This document shows, one piece after another, positions 1-6,989 of a stretch of DNA of 14,375 bases; positions within the stretch are counted from its first letter, which is position 1, and each line of letters begins with the position of its first letter. Source of the DNA: an uncultured bacterium (GTDB taxonomy: Bacteria > Planctomycetota > UBA1135 > GCA-002686595); the NCBI GenBank assembly GCA_902826945.1, contig CADEGS010000015.1, positions 1-14,375 on the forward strand, given 5' to 3'. The notes under the pieces were generated by a model. The model was not told where the DNA came from, made no database searches, and saw nothing but the letters and a program-made list of their open reading frames with translations. The position numbers were made by a program, and so were the translations under genes.

Positions 1-666
1 CGCGCCGGCGCCGACGACGAGCCGCGCGCGCGCGAGCGCCAGCAGGTCCTGGTTGACCGCCGAGGCGTGGTGCTCCTGGGCCACGTCGATCTCGCCCGTC
101 TGCCACAGGCGTCCGAGCTCCTCCTGCACGGGCCCGATCACCTCCAGGTGCAGCGCGGCGAGCGAGAGCCCCTCGTCGAGCGCCGCCCGCACGACCTCCT
201 CGGCGCCGCGCCGGCGGCCGGCGAGGAGCTCGTCGAGCAGCGTGCGCGCGCGCGCGCGCCGCGCGCCGCGGAGCGCGCTGGTCGCGGCGTCGGGCACCGG
301 CTCCGCATCGGCCGCCGCCAGGAAGCGCTCCGCGAGCGCGCGCGCATCGGGCGGCAGGCTCTGCGCCAGCTCCTCGCGCAGCGCGCGCAGCGTCGCGTCG
401 AGCACGGCGGGCGGCAGCCCGTGCGCCGCGTGCGTGGCGCGCAGCCAGCCGACGTCGAGCGCCAGCAGCTCCGGCCGGCCCACGGCGAGCGCGCCGGCGA
501 GGGCCCGCACGCGCCGCTCCGCGTCGGCCACGCAGGCCTCGAAGCCCCACAGGTCGAGCGCCGTCGGCTCGCTCCCCTCCCGCGGCGTGCGCTCGACGGC
601 GCCGACCGCGAGCGCCTTGGCGCTCGCCTCCAGGATCGAGGCGACGAAGAGCCCGCGCTGGTCCAT
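1..666 (-). CDS. Cobalamin (B12)-binding sensor/regulator-type protein, C-terminus cut by window edge
   Basis: The 222 visible codons run off the window's left edge. Residues about 1-125 are a helical N-terminal region of the kind found in stand-alone B12-binding proteins (a conserved-looking stretch is WLRATHAAHGLPP, 74-86). Residues about 135-215 look like the four-helix B12 cap domain (B12-binding_2), with EVIGPVQEELGRLW followed by GEIDVAQEHHAS. W188, E198 and H199 give the Wx9EH spacing known from CarH-type adenosylcobalamin photoreceptors. The Rossmann B12 domain with its DxHxxG motif would lie outside the window. No MerR-type helix-turn-helix is seen at the N-terminus, so it probably acts through a partner rather than by binding DNA itself. 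The start at 666 is preferred because a TATGCT box lies 12 nt upstream; an in-frame ATG at 690 is possible. It diverges from the SDR gene at 765. The family is fairly certain; light sensing is inference. Confidence 0.8.
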   Translation of the reverse strand, partial: MDQRGLFVASILEASAKALAVGAVERTPREGSEPTALDLWGFEACVADAERRVRALAGALAVGRPELLALDVGWLRATHAAHGLPPAVLDATLRALREELAQSLPPDARALAERFLAAADAEPVPDAATSALRGARRARARTLLDELLAGRRRGAEEVVRAALDEGLSLAALHLEVIGPVQEELGRLWQTGEIDVAQEHHASAVNQDLLALARARLVVGAGA

Positions 667-764
667 CGTGGCGGCGAGAGCATAGGGCATCCCCCGCCGC
701 CGATCGCGGGCGCGGCGGCGCAGCGCCGTGCATCCGCGCGGGAGGCCGGCGCGAACCCCGGGGC
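667..764. promoter_or_regulatory. Divergent promoter region between the B12-binding protein and SDR genes
   Basis: This 98-nt gap must hold the signals for both divergent genes. On the minus strand TATGCT (684-679) is a plausible -10 box about 12 nt before the ATG at 666. A perfect inverted repeat, CGGCGC-A-GCGCCG, lies at 716-728 and could be an operator or simply a GC-rich palindrome. No TANNNT box is seen ahead of the SDR gene. The -35 elements are not recognisable. Confidence 0.35.
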
Positions 765-2342
765 ATGAGCGAGGCACCCGAGCCTCTCCGCCCGCGCGGC
801 GCGGCCGCCGGGGTCGAGCGGCGCGGCGTGGAGGCCGCGGTCGGCCCGATCCTCCTGACGGGCGCCACGGGCTACGTCGGCGGACGGCTCCTGCGCGAGC
901 TCGAGGCGCGCGGCCGGCGCGTGCGCTGCCTGGCTCGCCGTCCGGAGCACCTGCGCGGGCGGACGGGCCCGCGGACCGAGGTCGTGGCCGGCGACGTGCT
1001 CGACCCGGCGTCGCTCGAGCCCGCCCTGCGCGGGGTGGACGCGGCCTACTACCTCGTCCACTCGATGGGCTCGGCGGGCGACTTCGAGGAGCAGGATCGC
1101 CGCGGGGCCGAGGCCTTCGGCCGCGCCGCGCGCGCGGCCGGCGTGCGCCGCATCGTCTACCTCGGCGGCCTGGGCCGTCCCGGGCCCGAGCTGTCGCCGC
1201 ACCTGCGCAGCCGCCAGGAGGTGGGCGCGGTGCTGCGCGCGAGCGGCGCGTGCGTGATCGAGCTGCGGGCCTCGATCGTGATCGGCTCGGGCAGCCTGTC
1301 GTTCGAGATGGTGCGCGCGCTGGTCGAGCGCCTGCCGGTCATGGTGACGCCGCGCTGGGTGGACACGCCGGCGCAGCCGATCGCGATCGGCGACCTCCTG
1401 CGCTATCTGGTCGAGGCCCTCGACGTGCCGGCCGATGGGAGCCGCACCTTCGAGATCGGCGGCGCCGAGCGCGTCTCGTACGGCGGCATCATGCGCGAGG
1501 TCGCGCGCCAGCGCGCGCTGCGGCGCCTGATGCTGCGCGTGCCCGTGCTCTCGCCGCGGCTCTCGGGCCTGTGGCTGGGCCTGGTCACGCCCCTCTACGC
1601 GCGCGTGGGCCGCAAGCTGGTGGACGGCATGCGCCACGCCACGGTCGTCACCGATGACTCCGCCGCCGAGGCCTTCGCCGTCCGCCCCGCGGGGCTGCGC
1701 TCGGCGGTGGCCGCCGCGCTCGCCGACGAGGACCGCGAGCTGGCCGCCACGCGCTGGTGCGACGCGCTCTCGTCGGGCGGTGGGCTGCGCGAGTGGGGCG
1801 GTGTGCGCTTCGGCGGCCGGCTGGTGGACGCGCGCAGCCGGCGCGTGCGCGTTCCGCCCGCCGCGGCCTTCCGCCCCGTCCGAGGCATCGGCGGCGCGCG
1901 CGGCTGGTACTTCGCCGACTGGCTGTGGCGCCTGCGCGGCTGGCTGGACCTGCTCCTGGGCGGGGTCGGCATGCGTCGGGGGCGAGCGCACCCCGACCGC
2001 CTGCGCGTCGGCGACGCGCTCGACTGCTGGCGGGTCGAGGCCTTCGAGCCCGACCGCCACCTGCGGCTGGCGGCGGAGATGCGCCTCCCCGGCCGGGCGT
2101 GGCTCGACTTCCGCGTCGAGCCCGATCCCCGCGGCGCCGGCAGCGTGATCCACCAGACGGCGCTCTTCGATCCCGTCGGCCTGAGCGGGCTGGCGTACTG
2201 GTACGGCGTGTGGCCGCTGCACCAGCTCGTCTTCCGCGGCATGCTGCGCGCGATCGCCGCCGCGGCGGAGGCCGGGCAGCCGGAGCGCGCGGGGAGCGCC
2301 GCGGCGCCCTCCCACGCCCGCGAGGAGCGCGTCGGGGGCTAG
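765..2342 (+). CDS. SDR-family NAD(P)-dependent oxidoreductase with C-terminal DUF2867-type domain
   Basis: The 525-residue product has an N-terminal Rossmann fold of the atypical/extended SDR type. The dinucleotide loop TGATGYVG is at residues 32-39, and AYYLVHSMG (94-102) and RRIVYLGGLG (128-137) are typical of the YbjT-like subgroup. From about residue 320 to 510 it carries the extra domain usual for the roughly 500-residue SDR-DUF2867 proteins (WYFADWLWRLRGWLDLLLGG and later GLAYWYGVWPLHQLVF). It should be a soluble cytoplasmic oxidoreductase or nucleotide-sugar/quinone-type reductase; the substrate is unknown. The ATG at 765 follows a weak GGGG ribosome site; about 28 poorly conserved residues precede the fold, so a later start is possible. 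It diverges from the B12-binding gene. SDR genes are recurrent members of B12/LitR/CarH light-response loci, which is why the pairing is noted; a functional link is inference. Confidence 0.85.
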   Translation: MSEAPEPLRPRGAAAGVERRGVEAAVGPILLTGATGYVGGRLLRELEARGRRVRCLARRPEHLRGRTGPRTEVVAGDVLDPASLEPALRGVDAAYYLVHSMGSAGDFEEQDRRGAEAFGRAARAAGVRRIVYLGGLGRPGPELSPHLRSRQEVGAVLRASGACVIELRASIVIGSGSLSFEMVRALVERLPVMVTPRWVDTPAQPIAIGDLLRYLVEALDVPADGSRTFEIGGAERVSYGGIMREVARQRALRRLMLRVPVLSPRLSGLWLGLVTPLYARVGRKLVDGMRHATVVTDDSAAEAFAVRPAGLRSAVAAALADEDRELAATRWCDALSSGGGLREWGGVRFGGRLVDARSRRVRVPPAAAFRPVRGIGGARGWYFADWLWRLRGWLDLLLGGVGMRRGRAHPDRLRVGDALDCWRVEAFEPDRHLRLAAEMRLPGRAWLDFRVEPDPRGAGSVIHQTALFDPVGLSGLAYWYGVWPLHQLVFRGMLRAIAAAAEAGQPERAGSAAAPSHAREERVGG

Positions 2343-2522
2343 CCCGAAGAGCCGGCGTCGCCGCCCCGGGGCGGCAGCGCGGCGAGGAAGCGGCCGAAGG
2401 CTCCGCGGCCGCTGTCCGGCGGAGCCTGCGGAGAGACGAGGCTCGCAGACCGAGGATGCGAGCCCGGCGCACCGGCTCGCCGGCCGTCGCGCGCGCGCAC
2501 CCCGGCCCGCTACGCTCTCGCG
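2343..2522. other. Intergenic region with a 16-bp palindrome and a hairpin (possible transcription end of the SDR gene)
   Basis: GCCGCCCCGGGGCGGC at 2360-2375 is a perfect palindrome. A second stem, GGCTCCGC (2399-2406) with GCGGAGCC (2419-2426), has a 12-nt loop. Neither is followed by a T run, so these would be at best factor-dependent termination or RNA-stabilising elements. No convincing small gene is seen here on either strand. Confidence 0.35.
2511..2516 (+). promoter_or_regulatory. Putative -10 box of a leaderless promoter for the BatD-like gene
   Basis: TACGCT ends 6 nt before the ATG at 2523, the spacing expected if transcription starts at the start codon itself. There is no Shine-Dalgarno sequence. 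The box supports 2523 over 2541 as the start. No clear -35 is seen. Confidence 0.35.
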
Positions 2523-4007
2523 ATGGTCGAGCGTCGCGGCATGCGCACGAGGCTCTCGCCGGCGCTCGCCGCGCTGGCCGCGCTCGCGCTCCCGGGCGCC
2601 GCGCAGGGCTCGGCGCAGGACGAGGGCGGCGTGCCGACGCTCGGCACGCTCGGGGTGCACGACGCGACCGCCGAGGGGCGGGCGGCGCTGCGGCTCTCCT
2701 CGCCGCGCCCGAGCGTGTGGCTGGGCGAGACGCTGCGCGTGACCTGGCGCGTCGAGCTCGAGCGCGCCCTGGCGGACGAGCTCGTGCAGCTCTTCGCGCG
2801 CCCGCTGGACCTCTCGGTGCAGATCCAGACCGGCGGGCTGGACGCGCTGGGCGAGCCGCTGGCCGGGCCGGCGGCGGGCCCCGAGACGCTCGACGGGGCG
2901 CCGCGCGAGCGCGTGAGCCTGGCGCTCGACGAGCGCGTGGTCGAGGCGCGCCCGGCGCCGGCGGGGCCGGGGCGCGTCGCCTTCGAGCTGTCGCTCGCGT
3001 TCCGCCCCGCCGAGCCGCTCGCGGCGGAGCTCGAGGGACCGCTGCTGCGCTTCGCGTCCGCCACGCGCTTCCGCGACGACCTCCTGCGCGGCCGCGTGCC
3101 GCTCGACCGGCAGGACGCCTTCGTGCGCGCCGAGCCGCTCGCGCTGCGCGTCGCGGCGCTGCCCGAGGAGGGCCGGCCGCCGGAGTTCAGCGGGCTCGTC
3201 GGCTCGCTCGAGGCGCGCGCGACGGTCGTGCCGCCCGTCGTGCGCGCGGGCGAGCCGGTGCGCCTGGTCGTCGCGCTCGCGAGCGACGGCGACCTCGAGC
3301 GCCTCGTCGCGCCGCGCCTCGACGCGCCCGGCTGGCGCGTGCAGGGCGTCCTGCGCCGGGCGCTGCCCGACGGGCTGGAGCTCGTCTACGACCTCGTGCC
3401 CGGGAGCGCCGCGCCGCGCGCCGCGCCCGACGTCCGGTTCGTCGTGTTCGACCCCGAGGCGGCGCGCTACCGCACGGTCGTCTGCCCGGGGCCGCCGCTC
3501 GAGGTGCTGCCGCCGGCCGCGCCGCCCGCGACCCCCGCCCCCGCGACGGACGCGCGTCCGTGGCGGCCGCCGGCGCTCGTCGCCGCCATCGTCGCCATCG
3601 GGGCGCTGCTCGCCGCGCTGGCCGCCGTGCGCGCCCGCCGCGCGCGCGCCGGCCGCGTCGCGGACGACGCGCTCGAGCGCCGCCGGCGCGCGGCCGAGCT
3701 GCTGCGCGCGCGCGCGACGACGGCTCCCGCCGACGAGCTCGCGCACGCCTTCGTCGGCTTCCTGGCCGCGCTGCTCGACGCGCCCGAGGCGAGCGTGCAC
3801 GTGCGCGGGCTGCGCGAGCGCCTGGAGGCCGCCGGCGTGCCCTCGCCCGCGGCCGGGCGCGCGCCCGCGCTGCTCGAGCGGCTGCTCGCGACGCGCTACG
3901 GCGGGCGCTCCGACGCCGGCCTGGACGCGCCCGCGCGCGCCGAGCTGGAGCGGCTGGCCGCCGAGCTCGTCCGCCCCTCGCGCGGCGCCGCACGGCCGCT
4001 ATCCTGA
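2523..4007 (+). CDS. BatD-like (oxygen-tolerance family) exported, membrane-anchored protein
   Basis: The 494-residue protein has an N-terminal signal sequence (hydrophobic core about 11-25, ending near PGAAQGSAQD), a long extracytoplasmic beta-rich part, one transmembrane helix at about 349-369 (ALVAAIVAIGALLAALAAV) and a basic, helical cytoplasmic tail. VWLGETLRVTWRVE (65-78) and FSGLVGSLEARATVVPPVVRAGEPVRL (from 222) match the repeated beta-sandwich pattern of BatD. BatD proteins usually work with MoxR ATPase and the VWA proteins BatA/BatB in envelope stress tolerance or complex assembly; none of these is adjacent, so this is an orphan copy. Start choice: 2523 is favoured by the leaderless-like box at 2511-2516; 2541 gives a shorter signal peptide. 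The end is 27 nt from the PPK2 gene. The family call rests on pattern recognition and could be a related beta-sandwich protein. Confidence 0.7.
   Translation: MVERRGMRTRLSPALAALAALALPGAAQGSAQDEGGVPTLGTLGVHDATAEGRAALRLSSPRPSVWLGETLRVTWRVELERALADELVQLFARPLDLSVQIQTGGLDALGEPLAGPAAGPETLDGAPRERVSLALDERVVEARPAPAGPGRVAFELSLAFRPAEPLAAELEGPLLRFASATRFRDDLLRGRVPLDRQDAFVRAEPLALRVAALPEEGRPPEFSGLVGSLEARATVVPPVVRAGEPVRLVVALASDGDLERLVAPRLDAPGWRVQGVLRRALPDGLELVYDLVPGSAAPRAAPDVRFVVFDPEAARYRTVVCPGPPLEVLPPAAPPATPAPATDARPWRPPALVAAIVAIGALLAALAAVRARRARAGRVADDALERRRRAAELLRARATTAPADELAHAFVGFLAALLDAPEASVHVRGLRERLEAAGVPSPAAGRAPALLERLLATRYGGRSDAGLDAPARAELERLAAELVRPSRGAARPLS
4000..4005 (+). promoter_or_regulatory. Possible -10 box for ppk2 inside the end of the BatD-like gene
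   Basis: TATCCT straddles the last codons and stop of the upstream gene, 29 nt before the ppk2 ATG. It would give a leader of about 22 nt. It is one of several TANNNT boxes in this AT-poor window, so ppk2 may be transcribed separately as well as by read-through. Confidence 0.25.
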
Positions 4008-4034
4008 TCGACCGCCCGCGCGCGGGCGCCGGCC

Positions 4035-4853
4035 ATGGGCGAGACGCAGGACCTCTACCGCCGCGAGCTGCGCCTGCTGCAGGTCGAGCTCGTGAAGTGG
4101 CTCGACCACGTGCGCCGCCGGCGCGAGCGCGTCGCGATCCTCTTCGAGGGCCGCGACACCGCCGGCAAGGGCGGCGCGATCCAGCGCTTCACGCGCCACC
4201 TGAACCCCAAGGCGGCGCGCGTCGCCGCGCTGCCGGCGCCCTCCGACGTCGAGCGCGGCCAGTGGTACTTCCAGCGCTACTTCCGCCACCTGCCGAACCG
4301 CGGCGAGATCGTGTTCTTCGACCGCAGCTGGTACAACCGCGCCGTCGTCGAGCCCGTGATGGGCTTCTGCTCGAGCGCGCAGTACGAGACCTTCCTGCGC
4401 CAGGTCGTCGACGTCGAGCGCATGCTGATCGAGGACGGCGTCCAGCTCGTCAAGCTGTGGTTCTCGATCGGGCCGGACGAGCAGCGCCGCCGGCTCGTGT
4501 CGCGCACGACGGACCCGCTGAAGCGCTGGAAGCTCAGCACCGTGGACGCCGAGGCACAGCGGCGCTGGGAGGAGTTCTCGCGCTACAAGGAGCTGATGTA
4601 CTTCCACACGCACACGGAGCTCAGCCCGTGGGTGATCGTGCTCGGCAACGACAAGCGCCGCGCGCGGCTGGAGAGCATGCGCTACGCGCTCTCGCGCTCG
4701 GACTACGAGGGCAAGGAGGCGGCGGAGGTGTCGCTCCTGCCCGACCCCGAGGTCGTCGCGGTCTACCGCGGACCGGTCGTCGGGCGCGGCGCGGCGCCGG
4801 AGGCGACGCCCGAGCCGGCGGCCGGCGCGTCGCTGGTGCGCGGCGTCGTCTGA
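4035..4853 (+). CDS. ppk2: Polyphosphate kinase 2 (PPK2 class I)
   Basis: The 272-residue cytoplasmic enzyme transfers phosphate between polyphosphate and nucleoside diphosphates, favouring ATP/GTP formation or polyP use depending on the subtype. Visible motifs are the Walker A loop FEGRDTAGKGG (37-47), RFTRHLNPKAARVAALPAPS (51-70), QWYFQRYFRHLP (76-87), Walker B with the signature VFFDRSWYNRA (93-103), and the Arg-rich lid with RRRLVSRTTDPLKRWKLS. The length and the single domain fit PPK2 class I. The C-terminal 25 residues are Ala/Pro/Gly-rich and probably unstructured. The ATG at 4035 has no good Shine-Dalgarno; the first residues (LYRRELRLLQVELVKW) are already family-like, so the start is sound. 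It follows the BatD-like gene by 27 nt and converges on the bufferin operon, whose last stop is only 10 nt away. All catalytic motifs look intact. Confidence 0.95.
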   Translation: MGETQDLYRRELRLLQVELVKWLDHVRRRRERVAILFEGRDTAGKGGAIQRFTRHLNPKAARVAALPAPSDVERGQWYFQRYFRHLPNRGEIVFFDRSWYNRAVVEPVMGFCSSAQYETFLRQVVDVERMLIEDGVQLVKLWFSIGPDEQRRRLVSRTTDPLKRWKLSTVDAEAQRRWEEFSRYKELMYFHTHTELSPWVIVLGNDKRRARLESMRYALSRSDYEGKEAAEVSLLPDPEVVAVYRGPVVGRGAAPEATPEPAAGASLVRGVV

Positions 4854-4863
4854 GGCGCCGCGC

Positions 4864-5700
4864 TCAGCGCGCGCCGTCCAGCGCGGCGAAGAAGCCCAGG
4901 CCGCTCCACTCGCGGAACCACTCGGCGAGCGCCGGGCCGACGCGCTCCAGCGCGAAGCCGGGCTCGCTCGCCAGCCGCTCGAGCGCGCCGCCGAGCGTCT
5001 CGCCCGCGCCCAGCGCGCCCAGGAGCGCGTGCTGCTCGGGGCCGAGCGCCGCGCGCCACACGCGCCAGTCGCGCCGGTAGAGCACGAGCCAGGTCGCGCC
5101 CGGAGCGGGCGGCTCGGGCGCGCGCTCCTCGTCGCGCCAGGCCTGGTACCAGGCGTTGGTCGGGTGCTCGAAGGCGAGCAGCCGCAAGGCGGGCACGAGC
5201 GCGAGGCGCAGCTCGCCCCAGTCCTCCGGCGCGATCGCGAGCAGCTCGTCCTCCGCCAGCGTCTCCGCGCGCGGCGCGTCGAAGACCTCCTGCACGTCGC
5301 GCTCCAGGCGCGCCAGCTCGGCGGCGAAGGGGCGCCGCACGACGTCCGTCGCCTCCTCGGCGAGGAAGCGCGGCAGGAGCGCGCCCAGCCGGTTCAGGTT
5401 CTTGTGGCGCGACGGATGGCGCGCGAGGAACTCGCGGAACAGGCGCTCGCTCGCCGCGGGCCCGAGGAAGGCGACCAGCGCGGGGAAGTCCTGCTGCAGG
5501 ACCTCGAGCAGGCGCAGGACGTAGGCGTCGGCGTAGATGCCGACGCGCTCGCTCGCGGCCAGGCGCTCGGAGGGCAGGCACACCTCGTCGAGCGCGCGCG
5601 GCAGCACGGCCCGCGCGGCGCGCGCGCCCTCGGCCACGCCCAGGGGGTGCGTGACGACCTCCTGGAACCAGCGCTCGAGCGCGTCGAGGCCGTCAGCCAC
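4864..5700 (-). CDS. bufC: BufC/HvfC-like DUF2063 protein, partner of the MNIO peptide maturase
   Basis: The 278-residue protein starts with the DUF2063 (putative DNA-binding, now HvfC/BufC N-terminal) domain: LERWFQEVVTHP near residue 8, RVGIYADAYVLRLLEVLQQDFPALVAFLG (from 53) and FLARHPSRHKNLNRLGALLP (from about 91). A second, less conserved C-terminal domain follows. In known bufferin and Hvf systems this protein forms a complex with the MNIO (DUF692) enzyme and presents the precursor peptide; a DNA-binding role is now thought unlikely. The start is GTG at 5700, overlapping the end of bufB by 8 nt, which implies translational coupling. It is the last gene of the minus-strand operon and ends 10 nt from the convergent ppk2 stop. 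No signal peptide is seen, so it acts in the cytoplasm. Confidence 0.9.
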   Translation of the reverse strand: MADGLDALERWFQEVVTHPLGVAEGARAARAVLPRALDEVCLPSERLAASERVGIYADAYVLRLLEVLQQDFPALVAFLGPAASERLFREFLARHPSRHKNLNRLGALLPRFLAEEATDVVRRPFAAELARLERDVQEVFDAPRAETLAEDELLAIAPEDWGELRLALVPALRLLAFEHPTNAWYQAWRDEERAPEPPAPGATWLVLYRRDWRVWRAALGPEQHALLGALGAGETLGGALERLASEPGFALERVGPALAEWFREWSGLGFFAALDGAR

Positions 5701-6541
5701 GCGCGCGCTCCACGGCGGGCAGGAAGTCGCGCGCGCGCTGCACCTCGCGCAGCACGACCTCGAAGGGCGGGATGTCCTGGTCCCACTCGACCATCGTGGC
5801 CTTCGGGCCGCCGCGGCGGATCGCCTCGGCGTAGAGCTCCCAGACCGGCTCGATCACCGAGCCCGTGTGCGTGTCGATGCAGTGCGTGCCGTGGTCGGTG
5901 TGCCCGGCCAGGTGGATCTGGACGACGCGCTCCCAGGGGATCGGGTCGAGCCAGGCGAGCGGGTCGAAGCCGTGGTTGCGCGCCGAGACGTAGACGTTGT
6001 TCACGTCGAGCAGGAGCGCGCAGTCGGCCTCCTCGGCCAGCCGCGCCAGGAACTCCGGCTCCGCCATCGTCGAGTCGCGGAAGGTGACGTAGGTCGAGGG
6101 GTTCTCGAGCACCAGCGGGCGCTCGAGGAAGTCCTGCACCGCGCGCGTGCGCTCGACCATGTGCGCCAGCGCCGCCTCGGTGTAGGGCAGCGGCAGGAGG
6201 TCGTGCGTGTTGCGCCCGGCCACGCCGGTCCAGCACACGTGGTCGCCCATCCAGACCGCGTCCACGCGCCGCGCCAGCGCGCGCAGCTCGCCCAGGAACT
6301 CGCGGTCGAGCGGATCGGTGCTGCCGAGCGACAGCGAGACGCCGTGCATCACGATCGGGTAGCGCTCGGCGATGCGGTCGAGGATCTCGAGCGGTCGCCC
6401 GCCGGTGTGCAGGAAGTTCTCCGAGACGATCTCGAGCCAGTCCACGTCCGGCTGCTGCTCGAGCACGTGCGCGTAGTGCTCGGTGCGCAGGCCGACGCCC
6501 AGGCCAAGGTCGGGCAGGTTCCAGCGGTTGTTCGCTTCCAT
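5693..6541 (-). CDS. bufB: BufB-like MNIO (DUF692) multinuclear iron oxidase, RiPP maturase
   Basis: The 282-residue TIM-barrel protein is a clear DUF692/MNIO member: GLGVGLRTEHYAHVL (13-27), DWLEIVSENF (34-43), MHGVSLSLGS (65-74), GDHVCWTG (99-106), LENPSTYV (145-152), LLDVNNVYVSARNHG (177-191), QIHLAGHTDHG (208-218), DTHTGSV (223-229) and MVEWDQDIPPF (250-260). The His, Glu, Asp and Asn residues in these motifs (for example H66, E146, D179, N182, H210, H214, E252) are the expected metal-ligand positions and all are present. MNIO enzymes use a di- or tri-iron centre and O2 to modify Cys in precursor peptides; in bufferins Cys becomes thiooxazole. The gene lies between the precursor (73-nt gap containing a hairpin) and bufC (8-nt overlap). 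It is cytoplasmic, so the precursor must be modified before export. Confidence 0.95.
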   Translation of the reverse strand: MEANNRWNLPDLGLGVGLRTEHYAHVLEQQPDVDWLEIVSENFLHTGGRPLEILDRIAERYPIVMHGVSLSLGSTDPLDREFLGELRALARRVDAVWMGDHVCWTGVAGRNTHDLLPLPYTEAALAHMVERTRAVQDFLERPLVLENPSTYVTFRDSTMAEPEFLARLAEEADCALLLDVNNVYVSARNHGFDPLAWLDPIPWERVVQIHLAGHTDHGTHCIDTHTGSVIEPVWELYAEAIRRGGPKATMVEWDQDIPPFEVVLREVQRARDFLPAVERARG

Positions 6542-6572
6542 CGCGGGCCGGCGCGCGCCGGCGGGAGTGCCG

Positions 6573-6600
6573 GCCCCTCCGGCTCGGGCGCCGGAGGGGC
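6573..6600 (-). other. Strong hairpin between the bufferin precursor and maturase genes
   Basis: GCCCCTCCGG (6573-6582) and CCGGAGGGGC (6591-6600) form a perfect 10-bp, GC-rich stem with an 8-nt loop, beginning 15 nt after the precursor stop on the minus-strand transcript. No U run follows, so it is more likely a partial attenuator or 3'-end stabiliser that raises precursor mRNA over enzyme mRNA than a complete terminator. Confidence 0.55.
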
Positions 6601-6614
6601 GAGCCTCGGCGGTC

Positions 6615-6989
6615 CTACTTCTTGACCGGGACGGCGCAGCCGCCCATGCCCTTGCAGGAGTTCTTGCCGGCGCAGCCGTTGTCGCCGGTCTTGCAGCCGC
6701 CCTGGCCCTTGCACGCGTTCATGCCCTTGCAGGCGTGGTGCGCGGCGGTGGCGCAGCCGCCCTGGCCCTTGCAGGCGTTCTTGCCGGCGCAGGCGTTGCT
6801 CGCCGTCTTGCAGGCGCCCTGGCCCTTGCAGGCGTTCATGCCCTTGCAGGCGTGCTTCGAGGCCGCGACGGAGGCCTCGTGGCCGTGGTCGTGGCTCTTG
6901 CAGCCGGAGGTCGCGCCGACCAGCATGCCACCGACGGCGAAGGTCAAGAGCTGCGCGGCCAGGCCGCCCGAGATTCTGCGTTGCTCCAT
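6615..6989 (-). CDS. bufA: Bufferin-type Cys-rich RiPP metallophore precursor (BufA2-like)
   Basis: The 124-residue precursor has an N-terminal export signal (MEQRRISGG, hydrophobic core about 10-26) and then a Cys/Lys/Gly-rich core. Core Cys are at 48, 54, 60, 67, 73, 79, 87, 93, 99, 106, 112 and 118: four triplets of C-x5-C-x5-C. The typical unit is ACKGMNACKGQGGC. A further Cys, C30, sits at the end of the signal sequence in ATSGCKS and is followed by a His patch (HDHGH, 33-37). The adjacent MNIO and DUF2063 genes identify it as the substrate: some core Cys are expected to be oxidised in the cytoplasm, after which the peptide is exported to bind copper in the periplasm. The start is supported by AAGAGAG 5-11 nt upstream. 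Assignment to BufA2 rather than another bufferin subtype is from memory of the CKGxNxCKGQGxC style and is less certain than the operon type. Confidence 0.88.
   Translation of the reverse strand: MEQRRISGGLAAQLLTFAVGGMLVGATSGCKSHDHGHEASVAASKHACKGMNACKGQGACKTASNACAGKNACKGQGGCATAAHHACKGMNACKGQGGCKTGDNGCAGKNSCKGMGGCAVPVKK
6636..6854 (-). repeat. In-frame tandem duplication inside the bufferin precursor (117-nt period)
   Basis: Residues 46-79 (6753-6854) and 85-118 (6636-6737) align without gaps at 28 of 34 positions, with every one of the six Cys matched at an offset of exactly 39 residues. The DNA also repeats with a 117-nt period, for example GCCCTGGCCCTTGCA near 6699 and 6816. Within each copy a half-size C-x5-C-x5-C unit is itself repeated, so the core appears to have grown by successive duplications. 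Confidence 0.9.

Noticed and set aside
2399..2426. Intrinsic terminator after the SDR gene
   Set aside because: The stem is good but no T run follows, so it is recorded only as a hairpin.
138..3800. Minus-strand open frame of 1220 codons
   Set aside because: It runs antisense to the SDR and BatD-like genes, is rich in Arg/Ala/Gly/His without any domain, and reflects the scarcity of stop codons in very GC-rich DNA.
1757..5080. Plus-strand open frame of 1107 codons
   Set aside because: Frame-shifted shadow of the SDR, BatD-like and PPK2 genes; Arg/Ala-rich with no family features.
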